DNA of 64,000 nucleotides from Colias croceus (taxonomy: Eukaryota; Arthropoda; Insecta; Lepidoptera; Pieridae). Position 1 is the first letter of the stretch, and the number at the start of each line of letters is the position of its first letter. This document shows positions 44,029 through 57,058 of this stretch, in pieces. Below the pieces are notes generated by a model. The model was not told the origin of the DNA and did not search any database. It saw nothing but the letters and a program-made list of their open reading frames with translations. Location: the NCBI RefSeq assembly GCF_905220415.1, contig NC_059549.1:434001-498000 (forward strand). The letters are read 5' to 3'. Made by a program: the position numbers and the translations under genes.

Positions 44029-47000
44029 ATGAAGGTGTCAGTTTTTGTGTTCGTCTGTGCGTTTATTTGCACTTGTTATGCTGGTGAGATTTTTTTGATA
44101 TTTTTTATGTAAAAATCTAAAAAAATTAAGCAACTGAAGGCATTGATAAATAATTGCTAATAGATAAATGGTTTTGGGGATATATTTGTATATCAATTAT
44201 TTTAGTGGAAACTGGAACGAATATACGAATATATGAAGTTAATATACCTTTTTTTTAAGTGGGGAAATTTTCCAGAGATACCCACAGCCCCCCGGGGAAG
44301 GAGTCGTGGGTTATGTTACTATACCTATACGAATCAACTTTTTGTTTTAGAAGTTTTGCGGAAAGATAAATTCGTTTTTAGATTGCATTTGAAGTTCTCT
44401 ATTGCGGTATTTCTTTGCTTATCAACTAACTACAATATAATATGCATTTACTTATTAACTACTAGATTTCCGCCAGCGGTTTCGCCCGCGTTTGCAAAGG
44501 AAAACCCGCATAGTTCCCGTTCCCGTGGGATTTCCGGGATAAAAACTATCCTATGTGTAATCCAAGTTACCCTCTATATGTGTGCTAAATTTCATTGTAA
44601 TCGGTTCAGTAGTTTTTACGTGAAAGAGTAACAAACATCCATACATCCATACAAACTTTAGCCTTTATAATATATTAATTATTCATTATTAACTAATTAA
44701 CTATAACTATATTGTTTATTATTGAAATACCTGTCATGGAAATAAATTACGTTCAGACGTTTATTTTGCTTTGAAGGAAGTATATTTTATATTATTCTTT
44801 GTGGTAAAAAGTACGAGTTTGTACATCATAAAAACGTTTATAAAAATCTTTCTTATTGAACAAAATATCAACTCGTCGATGTATAATTGCAGTAAGAACT
44901 GAGTATATTTATAAGGAGAAACGGTGGCTCCTAAGACACATAGTTCCTCTAGTTTAGGATTCAGCGTACATATATTTCTGTAAAGTTAATGTTTTTTGGC
45001 AAATAAAGATTTTTATTATAAAATAATAATAATAAAATGTTGAGTGTGCAGCATTTAACATTTTATATTCTTAATTTTTTAATATTTATGCCTACGCAGA
45101 TAAAATATAAAAAATATGTAAGCTTCAGTCTTCAGATAAAGCACAGAATACTTTTATACATAGATAGGTATAGATATAGATATTGGCTTTGCTCAAACTG
45201 CAAAAAATTGGGGTTTAGATCATTTATTTGATTAAATCCTAAATTAAATCTTAAAAATCGAGGAAATATTGATGTATTTAATTGACAATTAGTGGTTTTG
45301 TGAATTACAATATTGATGGATTGTATAATAACAACATTAAAAAGCGTTTATGACGTCAATTCGTTAGTGTTTTATAGACTATATTTATTGCATGAAGAAT
45401 CTTTTCGTTATAAAATCTTGATGAACACAAAATAGACGATTCTAAGAACTACAATTAATAACTATCGGCACTATAAAATCGTCTTTTGTTTTTATGCGTT
45501 AATTTATTTAATACTAGCTGTGCCCGCGACTTCGTCCGCGTAGATAAATTTAACAGCATGAAGTTAGTTCTAGGTGGTATGAAAATTGATAACTATGTTC
45601 AAGTTGTATATTCTAGTATTTTTTTTCCATACGCCAAAGAAGTATAACTTCTAACGCGTGTACATAAGTACACACACTTTTTTGTGGAAGTAGTTCATAC
45701 ATATAACTATGTTTTAATGTAAAAAAAATCCGCTTTTTCTTAAGAGTTCAGACACAAAAAAAATGAAATTTTGTTATTTATACGATTATCTCGAAATTGC
45801 GAAGTCACATCCGTTCGATCATTCAATAAAATTAGGCTGTCGCAAAAGAAGGGTCAAAAAATACTGTGAACCTCTTGGAAGTTAGAGTTACACCCCCCTC
45901 TCCGCAGCGTCACTCGCAAGCAAAGTTTGCACATCATGCGGCGCGGGTGATTCGGGTGTTATTTTTAAATCGTAATATCTTCTAAGATGTTCATTAAAAT
46001 TAAGTGATGACAAAGACAATTTTGTTCACAATTAAATAGTTTTAATCAAAAACACATTTATTTGGATAAAGATTAATATTATTACGTTGATACAACTCTT
46101 AACAAATAATGCATTAATTTCGACCAAATTTGATTAAAAACGGTTCTAGTGAGTTAATCTTAAAAGATAGACATATACTGTCGCGGACATTTTTTTAGAT
46201 CATTTCAAAAGGAATAATTCTTTCATACATATATTTTTGGTATCTCGAACCGTTTCCGCAGCGTACGTAATGGAAGCCCTCAAGGATGAATAATTTTCTC
46301 CGTTTTTTTTACATTTTCCATTATTTCTTCGCTCCCAATCGTTATATCGTGATGTTATATAGCCTATGGCCTTCCTCGATAAATGTTCTATTCAACACAA
46401 AAAGAATTTTTCAATTCAAACCAGTAGTTTCTGAGATTAGCGCGTTCAAACAAACAAACAAACAAACTCTTCAGCTTTATAATATTAGTATAGATTGTTG
46501 CTGTATTAAACCATGATGTGGCAAGCTTTAGCAAGCGGCTTTACTAACGTTATATACCTACGGATAAAGAGCTTAGGTCACCTTTGTTTTTTTAAAATAT
46601 AAACTATAATCACAGATAATATAATAATACTAGTATTAATATATTATGTCTATGGTATGCGTAAAATTCACTCTATCAACTATTTTAACGTGATACAGCA
46701 ATATAAATCCATCTATTTTAGACTTCCAAAATAATATCTAGAAGTAGGAAATACCTACCTACCTACCTACTCATGAGAGAGTATTTTAAATGTTTTATAT
46801 TAATTTTCAAGCTCGAGGCATAGTACATAATATAGGTAAATTATATATTTGACCTAAAACACAATACACACTAATATTAATTTATTCTGTTTTTTTTTGT
46901 TTTTACATCTAAGCCGTAGAATGTTATTTTTTTGTATTTATAATGGAGAAGACTTTGCCAAAACAAGACAAAAAAAGTCTCCGTCTAGGAGATTAACTTC

Positions 47001-50000
47001 AAAACTATAATCGATCGGAAACATGTGTGATTTCGTTGTTTTTTCTACAAAACGTGTGAAGTTTTTGTTAATTTAGTTGTTATAATTATATGAATGACCT
47101 TGCTTTTAAGTGTATTGCAAAAAAATATGTTAGGTACATCAGATATTGTTGGAAACATGATCCAGTTCGCGAACCAGCTTATTTTATTACGATTGCCAAA
47201 AAGTAGAGTAAGAATTATGATTAATTATTTTTCATTACGTACGAGCACAGATTATACAATACTATGGTACAAGATATATAGTTACATGAAAAAAAAATTG
47301 TAGGTGATGATTTAGAAAAAAATCAATTTTAATGAATTCAATACCTACCCTTATAATATTTTAAATTTTAATAGATATAAGTAGGTATGTGCATGAATAT
47401 AATTATTTTTAGTACAGTTCAAATTATACAAATTATATAGACGAACTAACTAATCTTTCTGTTACTTTTTTCATATCTTAAGCATTATTGTAGAGAGTTA
47501 ACAGTTTTTACATAACTTTAAAAATACCTCTATTTACAAAATCTAAGAAACAGAATTTTGTAACATTTTCTGGGAAGTGTCATACAAGATTACTAACATC
47601 TTACAACTATTCAACAATAAAATAGCAATTGTATGTACATATATAATAATTGAGTAAACGTGAGGACAAAAACTTGTATTGAGGATATAAACTATATTTT
47701 CCTTGACATGTTTAACGGTGTAAAAGATATTCATTATGATATGTCTTGCTATGGATAAGTGGCGGTTTTCAAACATTTTATATACGTTTAATTGCTATCC
47801 TATAATTCTAATGTAGTGAAACACGTGGAATGACTTTTTATTATATCTTTGTAAATACTAAAGTTTTTCTTAATTTTTTTTCCTACTTTAGAGCTTTTGT
47901 TATTTAGGTAGTTTCATTTATTTATTATTATGCCAATATGGAATGCAATTAATACGAATAGTCTCTGTTAAAATATAGGGCTATACTCTAGAGGTATGAA
48001 AGCTAACTTCCCTGCTGACCTTGAAAATCTTGCTACGCCAATTTTTTAAACTAAGATAATATAATAAATAGACCATCTATTTATGTGATTATATCATTAC
48101 GTATACGAGTAGGTATACACCGTATGTTATGTATGTTGTCAGTACTTACAAAAAAAATGAATATGTAGTTAGATTTCATAAATCAGATCTTTAAAAGTAA
48201 TGCAAAGTTTCATCTGTGTTTCAAAGTTTGTTTTGTTGTGTCAAAGTTTCACATTGTTTTTTTAATTGTTAAATTGAATTATTTTCCAAGAAGTCATTTT
48301 TGTATCTTCAGTAAACAAATAGGAAAAATCTTTCTCATTATAAGCTTGTAAAGCTAGAGTCAGTGTTTATTATTTCAAAGAATCTCTGGCACGTAAATCT
48401 CTCATTAATTTTAGCGGAAAACCAGCCTCTGAAACATCTAAGTAGGTACTCAGTACTACTAACAGAAAAATAATATTATATAAAACCATAAAAAATCTTG
48501 AACTGTGCACCTTTGACCATGATGCGTACAAAATTTGCAAATAGGTAGTAGCGACTAGGCTAAGTGCACAAAACATTTAAATTGGTATTAATAAAGTGCT
48601 GAGTGAATCAGAAAAAATATCTTTAATCATAGATGCATAATCCCCAATTTAAATTTGATTTTACATTTTTTATAAGAATGGAAGAAAAACGTTTCTTAAG
48701 ATAAAATTAATTACATAGTATAAAGAACTATGTTACCAATCGATATCTTAGCCTACCTACATGTTTATTTTTATTTTAATCAAATTACAAAAAATACAAT
48801 CATCGAATTAGAGCATTCGAAAATTTTCGAGCTTTTCAAAAAAATAATAAACAAATCAATACTAACAAATTTCATTTTATGTACTTCACAAATAACCATA
48901 GCCACTTATTAATAAAGATTTTTTATTCTACAGCATTTATTAAACATCTTTTTCTCTTTACAGACCTTTCCTTCATCCGGCCATGCCACTCCTACGACTC
49001 TGCCTGCCTCAAGGCATCCGCTCAGCAAGCTGTTCCGTTCATAGCGGCGGGTGTACCAGAACTGGGCATGGACACTTTGGACCCTATGACCGTGCCACAT
49101 GTGGCCACCGACCAGGCGGGATTAAATATCGACTTTAGAAACACGGTCGTGAAGGGGCTGCGGCATTGTCGGGTTTTGGATCTTGAGTAAGTAGCTTTAA
49201 TAATCATGTATCCTGTGTTTGAAGACGTTTCTCCTATCAGTAGTTTTTTCATTGGTACATTTTTGTTACATTGATAAAAGAATATTGCATATCATCTGCT
49301 CTTGCCATTAAAAACAGAATAATTGGGAAATTATCAGACCGTTTTTAAAACTTAAACCAAACATTTATAAATTCTAAGTTTTAAAATTCTTCTTTGACAA
49401 TAGGTATTCCGTGTCTTGTTATTTAGATTTCTATGGGTATTCCCCATTCTAGCTGCTTCCACGGAAAATTTTTAAAACCATTAAAATTCCCAAATAAATT
49501 AGAAAGATAAAGAACTTCTTAGGTAGGTATTTAACTATTTTCTTCATGTAAGTTGTGAAGTATTCGTCTTATTCAACCTTGTTTCGTATGACTTCAATAA
49601 TAATTTACTTGTCTACTTTTTGTTGTATTTTTTAACGTCACATTAACGCATCTTATTAAATTGAAAATTCAATTGTTATGTTCCGGTAGTTATTTTTAAA
49701 TTGCGTTACGTCAAATTAGTAGATATCTTAAGGTATATTACGACCATGAGGGTATGTGATTGATAGGTACATGTCTAGATGGAGTATTCATACATAATAA
49801 TTTGGAAATTTTTGTGTTTTAGCATAGGTAAGTACCTCTTATTATATTTATTTGGCATTTAGTAAACAAGGGTGCAATGACACTTGTCCACTTGTTTGAC
49901 TCGTAAATAAATGAACGTGATTGTATTGTGTACACAGTGAAAATATGTTGACAGTTAAAGTTAAATTTACTTATTTATGTATTGTCTTGAAAATATTATT

Positions 50001-53000
50001 TTGAAATTCTAATAATAGTTAATAGAACATCAAAATATGTAGTAAATCCACCACGAAAGTAGTAATGGAGGGAAGAGTCAACGAGATAGTATTAACAGTC
50101 AGACATTAATCTAAATCGTCTAGTAATATTAATTAATCATGTAGTAATACTTTGACAAAAAAACTTTAGTGAAGACGATAGAGTAAAGTCAGAATTTATA
50201 TGAGAAATATTTCAATGCATTATTACAGTAATAATAATAATAATTAACGAATTGATTTCAAATTCGAATAATTACTGTTATAATTTAAAAATAAAAAAAA
50301 ATATTAGGAATAGGCACAGATACTTGAGATATAGTGTTAACCTAACCTAAAAGATAGAGCAAGTTGATAAATAAAAAAATGTGTGCATGTAGGTACTATT
50401 GTACACACGTAAGAAGTGAAACTTCTTTATGACCTTATTTTTCAAAAAATAATTTACTTTAAGTAACTTTACAGAAATACGTCGAATCACGTGTGTATTA
50501 CGCGTGGTAGGGATAAGAAAAAAATGGTGCGTGACGGAAAAATGTCACGCGCAACGAAATGTTACACTAAATTTTTTTCCAACCCCGATAAAGAAGTTAC
50601 ACTTCAAAAATGGCATTTCTAATATAATTTACTTTGTTAACAGGCAACAAGCGGGCCGTATTAACATAAATCTGCAATGTTCCGTGGTGCTCACCGGAGA
50701 TTACACTCTCAATGGTAATCTCATGGACTTCAAAATTGACGGCAATGGCCCTTACAGGATTATTATTCGTGAGTAACATACCTTAATTTATATGCATAAA
50801 AAGTTTAATAATTAGTTTTATAGCATTTAAATGCTTGATAAATGAGATTTTTTTTCTATTCTCTAAAAATTTTCATGTATAAAAAGTTATTCAAAGTAGT
50901 GATAATGATTATTTTTAATAGTATAAAGTTAAAAGTTTCAATATCCTAGAAGTTTCGTCAAAATATCCTAGAACCCTCTTAAAAAAGCACAAAAAATTAG
51001 TGCAATGTTTATTTTATAGCCAAAATATACAAAAAAAAATGGCATCTTACTAATACACAATTAATAATGTAGAGACACAAAATAAAATTAAAAAATAAAA
51101 TACACACTTAAAAGATATTCATATGGTTAACTTTCTTTCTTAGTCCGTTATAACAATCAAAGCAAAGATCCATCAAACATATATACCAACTAGTGGTTCG
51201 CCCCGGCTTCGCCCGTGGTACCTACATGTTTACGTTTTTTTTTCATAAAAACTATCCTATCTCTCAAGTTGGATCGAACTGCACATGGTGTGCGAATTTT
51301 ATTATAATCGGTTAAGTGGTTTAGGAGTCCATTGAGGACAAACATTGTGACACGAGATTTATAAAATAATATATTCCACTTATACAGATGACATCGTAGT
51401 CAAAGTGGTGTTAGACACAGCCCTACGCTCTGAGGGCGGGAACACTTACCTCTCCGTGAGGAATTGGAGCCACTCCGCCCATGTGCTCACCAATGTGAAC
51501 TTCCACTTCGACAACCTTCTGCCAGGGAATAAGAGATTGGGTAAGAAAACAATTATTTATTAATAAACTAGCTTACTGCCCGCGGCTCCGCCCGCTTTGT
51601 CTAAAACCTAATAAATTATATACAAAAACCTTCATCTTGAATCACTCTATATAATAAAAAAACCGCATCAAAATCCGTTGCGTAGTTTTAAAGATTTAAG
51701 CATACAAAGGGACATAGGGACAGAGAAAGCGACTTTGTTTAATAAGTACTAAGGTAAACGCAGGTATTAACGACCCCTCTAAGGCAATTTCAAAATCAAC
51801 CATATTTTTTAAGTATACTGGTTCTTCTAAAGATTTATAATTTCATTTTATATGCTAGTGTTATGTATAAAAAATGTATTTATTGAAGCAAATACATTCT
51901 AATAAAGGATTATCTTGTAAAAAATAATTCTCAATGTAACTTAGTCGATTGTTGCTAAATATATGCATAAAAAAATGGTTATTTTAATTCATTTGACCAT
52001 CAGACTATAAAATAGATTATAATTGATTAATGTCATACAAAATATGAACAAATGCATATTGTTTAAACAAAAAAAAACAATGATTTACTACTGTAACTAT
52101 TCGATAGGGATCCTCGAAAATATCATAACTTTGTATAAATTGACAACGCTAAAAGACACAACACTAGACAAAAAAGTTTAGTCGCTAATAGATTTTTATG
52201 AAGACTCATAGCTTAGATTTAAACTGGTCCATGAAACCACTTGTGTAAGTGTGATATAATAACATAAAAGAAAATAAAACAAAAAGTTACGTTGCTGCCA
52301 TTGCCGACTTACGGGTCGTTGATACCTGCCACGACTTAAACTGGTGAAGCTAACACCGTCCCATTTTAATTTTAAGTTTTATCGTTTCAAATTACTTTTT
52401 ATTAATAAAATGTTGTAAGAAATGAAAAGTTGACACTTAAATGCATTGACATTTAGTAATATAAATTAAAGTATAGATGTCATTTGTTTGTAAATGTCTT
52501 AAAAAGATACTCACAGTACTTACCCGAAGGAACAACGGAACAGTACGACACGTCCTGCTTCCACGCTACCCCGCAGCAACTTACGCATTTTAAGTCTTTT
52601 TTGCTCAGTTACTGACTCTAACGTTAAAGTATACGATGCTCAAGTAATACATTCGTATATAACTTTGCCTACCTATAGCTAGAATAGTTCTGGAAACGTT
52701 TAAATTTCGAATTACTTTTATAGGTCGGTAATACCTTCAGATTTTCGATGGGTCGTTGATAGCTGCGTTTACCCTATGTAGTGATAGTGATTGTATTGGC
52801 TTTTCCCATTGACTGACTGGTTTGCTAAATACGTTGGAAAAGTATATGTATATTGTAAATACCTTTTGTTCGACGTATTAATAACCTAAATATTCAAAAT
52901 TGTAGACTGTAATTAAAATTTTAAAAGGAAAAAAGTGAAATTTGAAAATAATACAATTCAAAAGTACTACAATTCAAATTTGTATATCTTTACTATTTAT

Positions 53001-53413
53001 AAAAGTTTAAATTCTGCATCTTACACTTTACTAGCTTACCGCCCGCGGCTTCGCCCGCTTTGTCTAAAACCTAATGAATTATACATATTAAAACTTTCCT
53101 CTTGAATCACTCTATCTGTTAAAAAAAACCGCATCAAAATCCATTGCGTAGTTTTAAAGATTTGAGCATACAAAGGGACATAGGGACAGAGAAAGCGACT
53201 TTGTTTTATACTATGTGTGATTCACCAATTTTATAAACTATTTTATTGTTCACAGCACATACAGTGGCGCATTTAGCGAACTCGAATTGGCGGGAGATTT
53301 TCGACGAAATGGCGCCTCCGATCGTGAAGGCAATCGTTACTAAGATCGTGAGAGAAACAACCAAACTGTTCAATCAGGTTCCACTGAACAAACTCTCTCT
53401 TGATTTTCAGTAA
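44029..53413 (+). CDS. JHBP/takeout-family secreted carrier, gene 2
   Basis: Exons 44029-44083, 48964-49186, 50644-50768, 51388-51540 and 53256-53413 give 237 residues with intron phases 1-2-1-1, matching gene 1. Residues 1-18 (MKVSVFVFVCAFICTCYA) form a signal peptide. C26 and C33 (PCHSYDSAC) are the N-terminal disulphide pair with a shorter loop than gene 1. VPFIAAGVPELGMDTLDP is the family's conserved core. Exon 4 has VRNWSHSAHVLTNVNFHFDN and ends NLLPGNKRLG-like before the splice; exon 5 has ANSNWREIFDEMAPPIV and NQVPLNKLSLDFQ. AATAAA lies at 53426-53431, only 13 nt past the stop. Repeats sit close to three splice sites (before exons 3, 4 and 5). The ligand is not inferable. No second last exon is seen after 53413. 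Confidence 0.93.
44461..44677 (+). repeat. Family B repeat
   Basis: Head ACTAGATTTCCGCCAGCGGT, middle CATAGTTCCCGTTCCCGTGG, tail CCTTTATAATATATTA. Confidence 0.75.
45513..45690 (+). repeat. Family D head fragment followed by family F end fragment
   Basis: ACTAGCTGTGCCCGCGACTT opens the stretch and breaks off after about 40 bp. CGCCAAAGAAGTATAACTTC with ACGCGTGTACATAAGTACAC at 45632-45685 matches the family F end. Confidence 0.45.
46343..46495 (+). repeat. Family D repeat, 5'-truncated
   Basis: Lacks the ACTAG head. Contains CCTTCCTCGATAAATGTTCT, GATTAGCGCGTTCAAACAAA and tail TTTATAATATTAGTATAGAT. Confidence 0.7.
46751..46770. repeat. (TACC)n microsatellite
   Basis: Four to five perfect CTAC/TACC units. 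Confidence 0.8.
50381..50606 (-). mobile_element. MITE-like element (family F), inverted
   Basis: GTACACACGTAAGAAGTGAA and AAACTTCTTTATGACC at one end, AAGAAGTTACACTTC at the other. It ends 37 bp before JHBP gene 2 exon 3. Confidence 0.7.
51189..51374 (+). repeat. Family C repeat
   Basis: Head ACTAGTGGTTCGCCCCGGCT and tail GTGACACGAGATTTATAAAA. It finishes about 14 bp before JHBP gene 2 exon 4. Confidence 0.7.
51568..51749 (+). repeat. Family E repeat
   Basis: Head ACTAGCTTACTGCCCGCGGC, then CGCATCAAAATCCGTTGCGT and GGGACAGAGAAAGCGACTTT. It starts 28 bp after JHBP gene 2 exon 4. Confidence 0.75.
53030..53219 (+). repeat. Family E repeat, full-length
   Basis: Head ACTAGCTTACCGCCCGCGGC and tail CGACTTTGTTTTATACTATG. 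It ends 37 bp before JHBP gene 2 exon 5. Confidence 0.8.
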
Positions 53414-53552
53414 TGTACTTGTATAAATAAAGTTTATTAATATTTTTATTATTTGTGTTTTATTTGACAAACCTTTGCTATTATTTAAAAAAAAATGACA
53501 GCTTAGCCTTATTTTTGATACAACATTCGATGTGATAGATTTCATAAAAAAA

Positions 53553-53767
53553 ATGTGTGCGTGTACACGTAAGAAGTGAAACTTCTTTATTCTTTATGAC
53601 CTTATTTTTCAAAAAATAATTTACTATATGAAAATTTACAGAAATACGTTGAATCACGCGTGGTAGGGATAAGAAAAAGATGGCGCGTAACGGAAAAATG
53701 TTGCGCGTAACGAAAAAAAGTTACACTAATTTTTTTTCCAACCCTGATAAAGAAGTTTCACTTCAAT
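53553..53767 (-). mobile_element. MITE-like element (family F), inverted
   Basis: GTGTACACGTAAGAAGTGAA at one end and AAAGAAGTTTCACTTCAATA at the other, with CACGCGTGGTAGGGATAAG inside. It lies just past the JHBP gene 2 polyadenylation word. Confidence 0.7.
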
Positions 53768-55162
53768 AACATAGATATTTCTAATAGTTTTTAAAGAATT
53801 AATGCGAATCTAATGACACTTTTCCAGCTTATATCCTAAAATCTTTATAAATTAGATTGATAAACCATTCGATATCTACATTTCAATGAAAATAAAATCA
53901 CACACATTTAATATTTTTTAAACAATTAAAACGAATCTAAAGCTCTATAATATTATTTATTATGTGATATTTTATTAAATCGTCTATAATTTATTATTGA
54001 ATAATATATTATTAGAAAATCATACGACATGGTTTTTTTTTTAATATTTTCGTAGAATATTGTAAAACTAACCTTTGACATTATCAATGAAGAGCATTAT
54101 TTCAAGACAAACTAACTTAAGTTCGTTCAAGTATGTAAATGCTAAGTGGGGTTTCCCATACTTATGTTATTTAATAATAATTAATATGTATAACTATATT
54201 TGTATTACTTGTCGCTATCTTTGATGGTACAAAATAAGTATATTTCTACTTATCAATAGATGTAAGAATAATCTTTTAAATGTTCAAATATTGATACATA
54301 GGTAATCTATATTTATTATATAGGGTGTCCCACTATTGGAAACGAACAAATATAAAGAACTTGTAGTTTTGCATACACTGATTACGTTAAAAATACTTAA
54401 ACAACAATATTACGTCAAAAATTATTTGCTAAATTTTTCCTGAAAATTCGTGTTTTCTTCTCTAGCTTCGCGCAACCGGCATATAGCTCTTCTCTAATGT
54501 GAGCAATTTGTCTATGAAAACATAATCACGTGCTGCTGGCAAAGTTGGGCGGGTTGCTTGTTATAGGTATACACATAGAATTTTAAGAATTCATCTATTT
54601 GAAAAAAAAAATGCGTCTGGAATTTTATAAGTATGTTTTACGTACTCAACGTATGCAAAACTATAGATAACTTTCCTTTGAGCTTGGTATACCAATTACT
54701 GCAGTGGGCATCTTATATTTTAATATGCATTAACATTGCTTCTCTATAATGGGTTAGGAAATAGTATCTATTACATAGCTTTTTTTTAAATTTACCAAGG
54801 TAAAATGTCTCTAAAATTAATTTAATAAAATGTTATTTAAGATTGATTAAAATATCTTATTTTCATTGTTTTTTAGGGTTTAAAAACGGATTCCTTATAG
54901 GATCACTTAGTTGTCTGTCTGTCTGTAAATGGTCTGTAAATGCCTACTTCTTTTAATAGATAATATACTTGTACTATTGCTAAGGAAGTTTTCATGGGCT
55001 TATATTGATTTATAACTCTATGAATAAATTATTTACAGGGAAATACATTTAGATGATTTACATTGCTTCGTATAATATTGAATTATTTAATGTAACAGTA
55101 AGATGCAATATTCCATTGTTGCTTGATGCTTATCATCGATAGCTACGTATAAACTATAAGGT

Positions 55163-55381
55163 ACTAGCTTACCGCCCGCGGCTTCGCCCGCAAATAATTT
55201 ATATACTAAAACCTTCCTCTTGGATTCAAGAGGAAGGTTTTAGTACATAATTTATTACTGTAAAGTAATTACTTTATCTATTAAAACTGCATCAAAATCC
55301 GTTGCTTAGTTTTAAAGCTTTAAGCATACAAAGGGACATAGGGACAGAGAAAGCGACTTTGTTTTATACTATGTAGTGATG
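55163..55381 (+). repeat. Family E repeat with snap-back duplication
   Basis: Head ACTAGCTTACCGCCCGCGGC and tail ACTATGTAGTGAT. Inside, 55204-55222 and 55227-55245 are perfect 19-bp inverted arms (TACTAAAACCTTCCTCTTG) with a 4-nt loop. Confidence 0.8.
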
Positions 55382-55646
55382 TATAAGTAGCCCTTTATAT
55401 ATCTATTATTTAAAATTACTTCTGCTTTGTACATTTTCTCTCCAACAACTATCTAAAAAATAAGATAAGAGAAATATAGGTAGAGCTTTCTAAATGATGT
55501 TAAATCAATTTAAAGGACTTTTCTAAATGTTGTGTTTTTTTATTAATTATGAGTCAGTGTTGTTTATTATTACTTTGTTTTTATTGCTTATAAAAAGAGT
55601 TTTGGACGAGACTCAGAAAATTTCAATATCATAATTAACTATACAA

Positions 55647-55837
55647 TCACTACATAGTATATGTATAAAACAAAGTCGCTTTCTCTGTCCCTATGTCCCT
55701 TTGTATGCTTAAATCTTTAAAACTACGCAACGGATTTTGATGCGGTTTTTTTTAAAGATGATTCAAGAGGAAGGTTTTAGTATATAATTTATTAGGTTTT
55801 AGACAAAGTGGGCGAAGCCGCGGGCGGTAAGCTAGTT
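55647..55837 (-). repeat. Family E repeat, inverted
   Basis: Starts ACTACATAGTATATGTATAA and ends CGGGCGGTAAGCTAGT. It forms a ~190-bp inverted pair with the copy at 55163. Confidence 0.8.
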
Positions 55838-56984
55838 AATAAACTTGAATTTTGAATTATAATAATAATTCAAACAGTCGATATAAAAACTCTGTTAAAT
55901 AAATATTTGACTTGATATTTGATACAAACTTTGTTCATATAGTTTGAAATCTCTGTATTTTTAAATCTTTTAAACAGAATCTGTTGCAATGTTATAAATT
56001 GCACTAAACACAAGCCAATAGGTTGTCTAGACGAGTATGCAAAAATCAAAATAGATTTTCGATTTAATTAAATTTATTATCCTCATAACTTCATAACATA
56101 GCTTAAGACCAGAAAAATAACATAGAAATCACATGGGAACAGGAACTATGCGGGTTTTTCTTTGAGCACGTATAATGTACTTACAATGCAGTGATACAAA
56201 ATAATGTACCTATTCGTAGGTTGAAGAACCTAGTAAAAATATTCTCTTCCTCCTTGGACATAAATCCACAAATTGATTTAACCAACGTTGTCAAAAGGAC
56301 GGAAGTGTCCAATTTGTAACGCATTGTTTTATCTTGTTAAGTATGTTGTTGTAAGTTGAATGTATAATCTTATTATGATTAATAGGTTCTACAAAATAGT
56401 CGATTAACAGACCCTTATGTGGAACCGAATACAATAGACGAACAGCCAAAACAATCTTAAATAATAGGAAACTTTAGCAAAAAATACAGCAAAAAGGTTA
56501 AAGCTGTTTCGAAGTTTTGCAAGCTACAGGAATATTTGTTTTTAGGAAAATTGTTATGTACCTGTTATGGATTTTTTTATAATATTTAAGAAATATTTCT
56601 AGCATAAAACGCATTTCTCCTTGGTACAGGGGTGCAAACGTGAGCGCAAAAACGGTCCTGAATTCGATTTCCGGTTTCGAAGAAAAATGCAAGCATGACA
56701 GAGAGGGCTGATTACTTTTTTGTATATTAAATAAAATTGATCAGCGAAACAGTTGTCTAATGCATCTGCTTCATAGGGATATAGGAATAAAGGGACTCTC
56801 TCCTTTTTTTAATATATTTTCATTTGAGAAAAATCATTATATATTTAGGGAATTAAAATATTTAAACATCTTATGTTTACGAAACAATCTTTTAATTCTT
56901 TCGAATATCAAGGCAAAAATAGACATTAAATAAAACATCCAGTTCAACCACATACCCGTAACTTGAATGACAGTGACACTGGCG

Positions 56985-57058
56985 TGACGTCACAGCGAGC
57001 ATATAAGTCAGGTTTCTGAGCGGCTCTCATCACTACATAGTGACAACCTATATACAAA
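56985..57058 (+). promoter_or_regulatory. Promoter of JHBP gene 3 with CRE and TATA box
   Basis: Palindromic TGACGTCA at 56985-56992, TATA word CATATAAG at 57000-57007, and a TCATCAC initiator-like word near 57028-57033. Spacing suits a TATA/Inr promoter, with a 5'UTR of about 25-30 nt. Confidence 0.55.

Larger units (their letters stand above)
44084..48963 (+). other. Intron 1 of JHBP gene 2
   Basis: A 4.9-kb AT-rich intron with repeats at 44461, 45513, 45632, 46343 and 46751. A TGACGTCA palindrome lies at 45351-45358. ORFs such as 44233-44631 run through repeats and are not coding. Confidence 0.7.
53768..57058. other. Intergenic region between JHBP genes 2 and 3
   Basis: AT-rich, without coding signs apart from repeats. 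Two inverted family E copies at 55163 and 55647 and a family B fragment near 56130-56165 (GGGAACAGGAACTATGCGGG) are the only recognised items. AGGGTGTCCCACTATTGG at 54324 resembles a transposon end, but no partner was found. Confidence 0.5.

Noticed and set aside
44233..44631. 132-codon open frame in JHBP gene 2 intron 1
   Set aside because: It reads through a family B repeat and has no protein features.
45895..45960. GC-rich stretch with CACCCCCCTCTCCGCAGCGTCACTC as an exon
   Set aside because: No open frame with splice sites and no protein similarity; likely part of an older repeat.
54320..54345. AGGGTGTCCCACTATTGG as a transposon end
   Set aside because: No inverted or direct partner was found within several kilobases.
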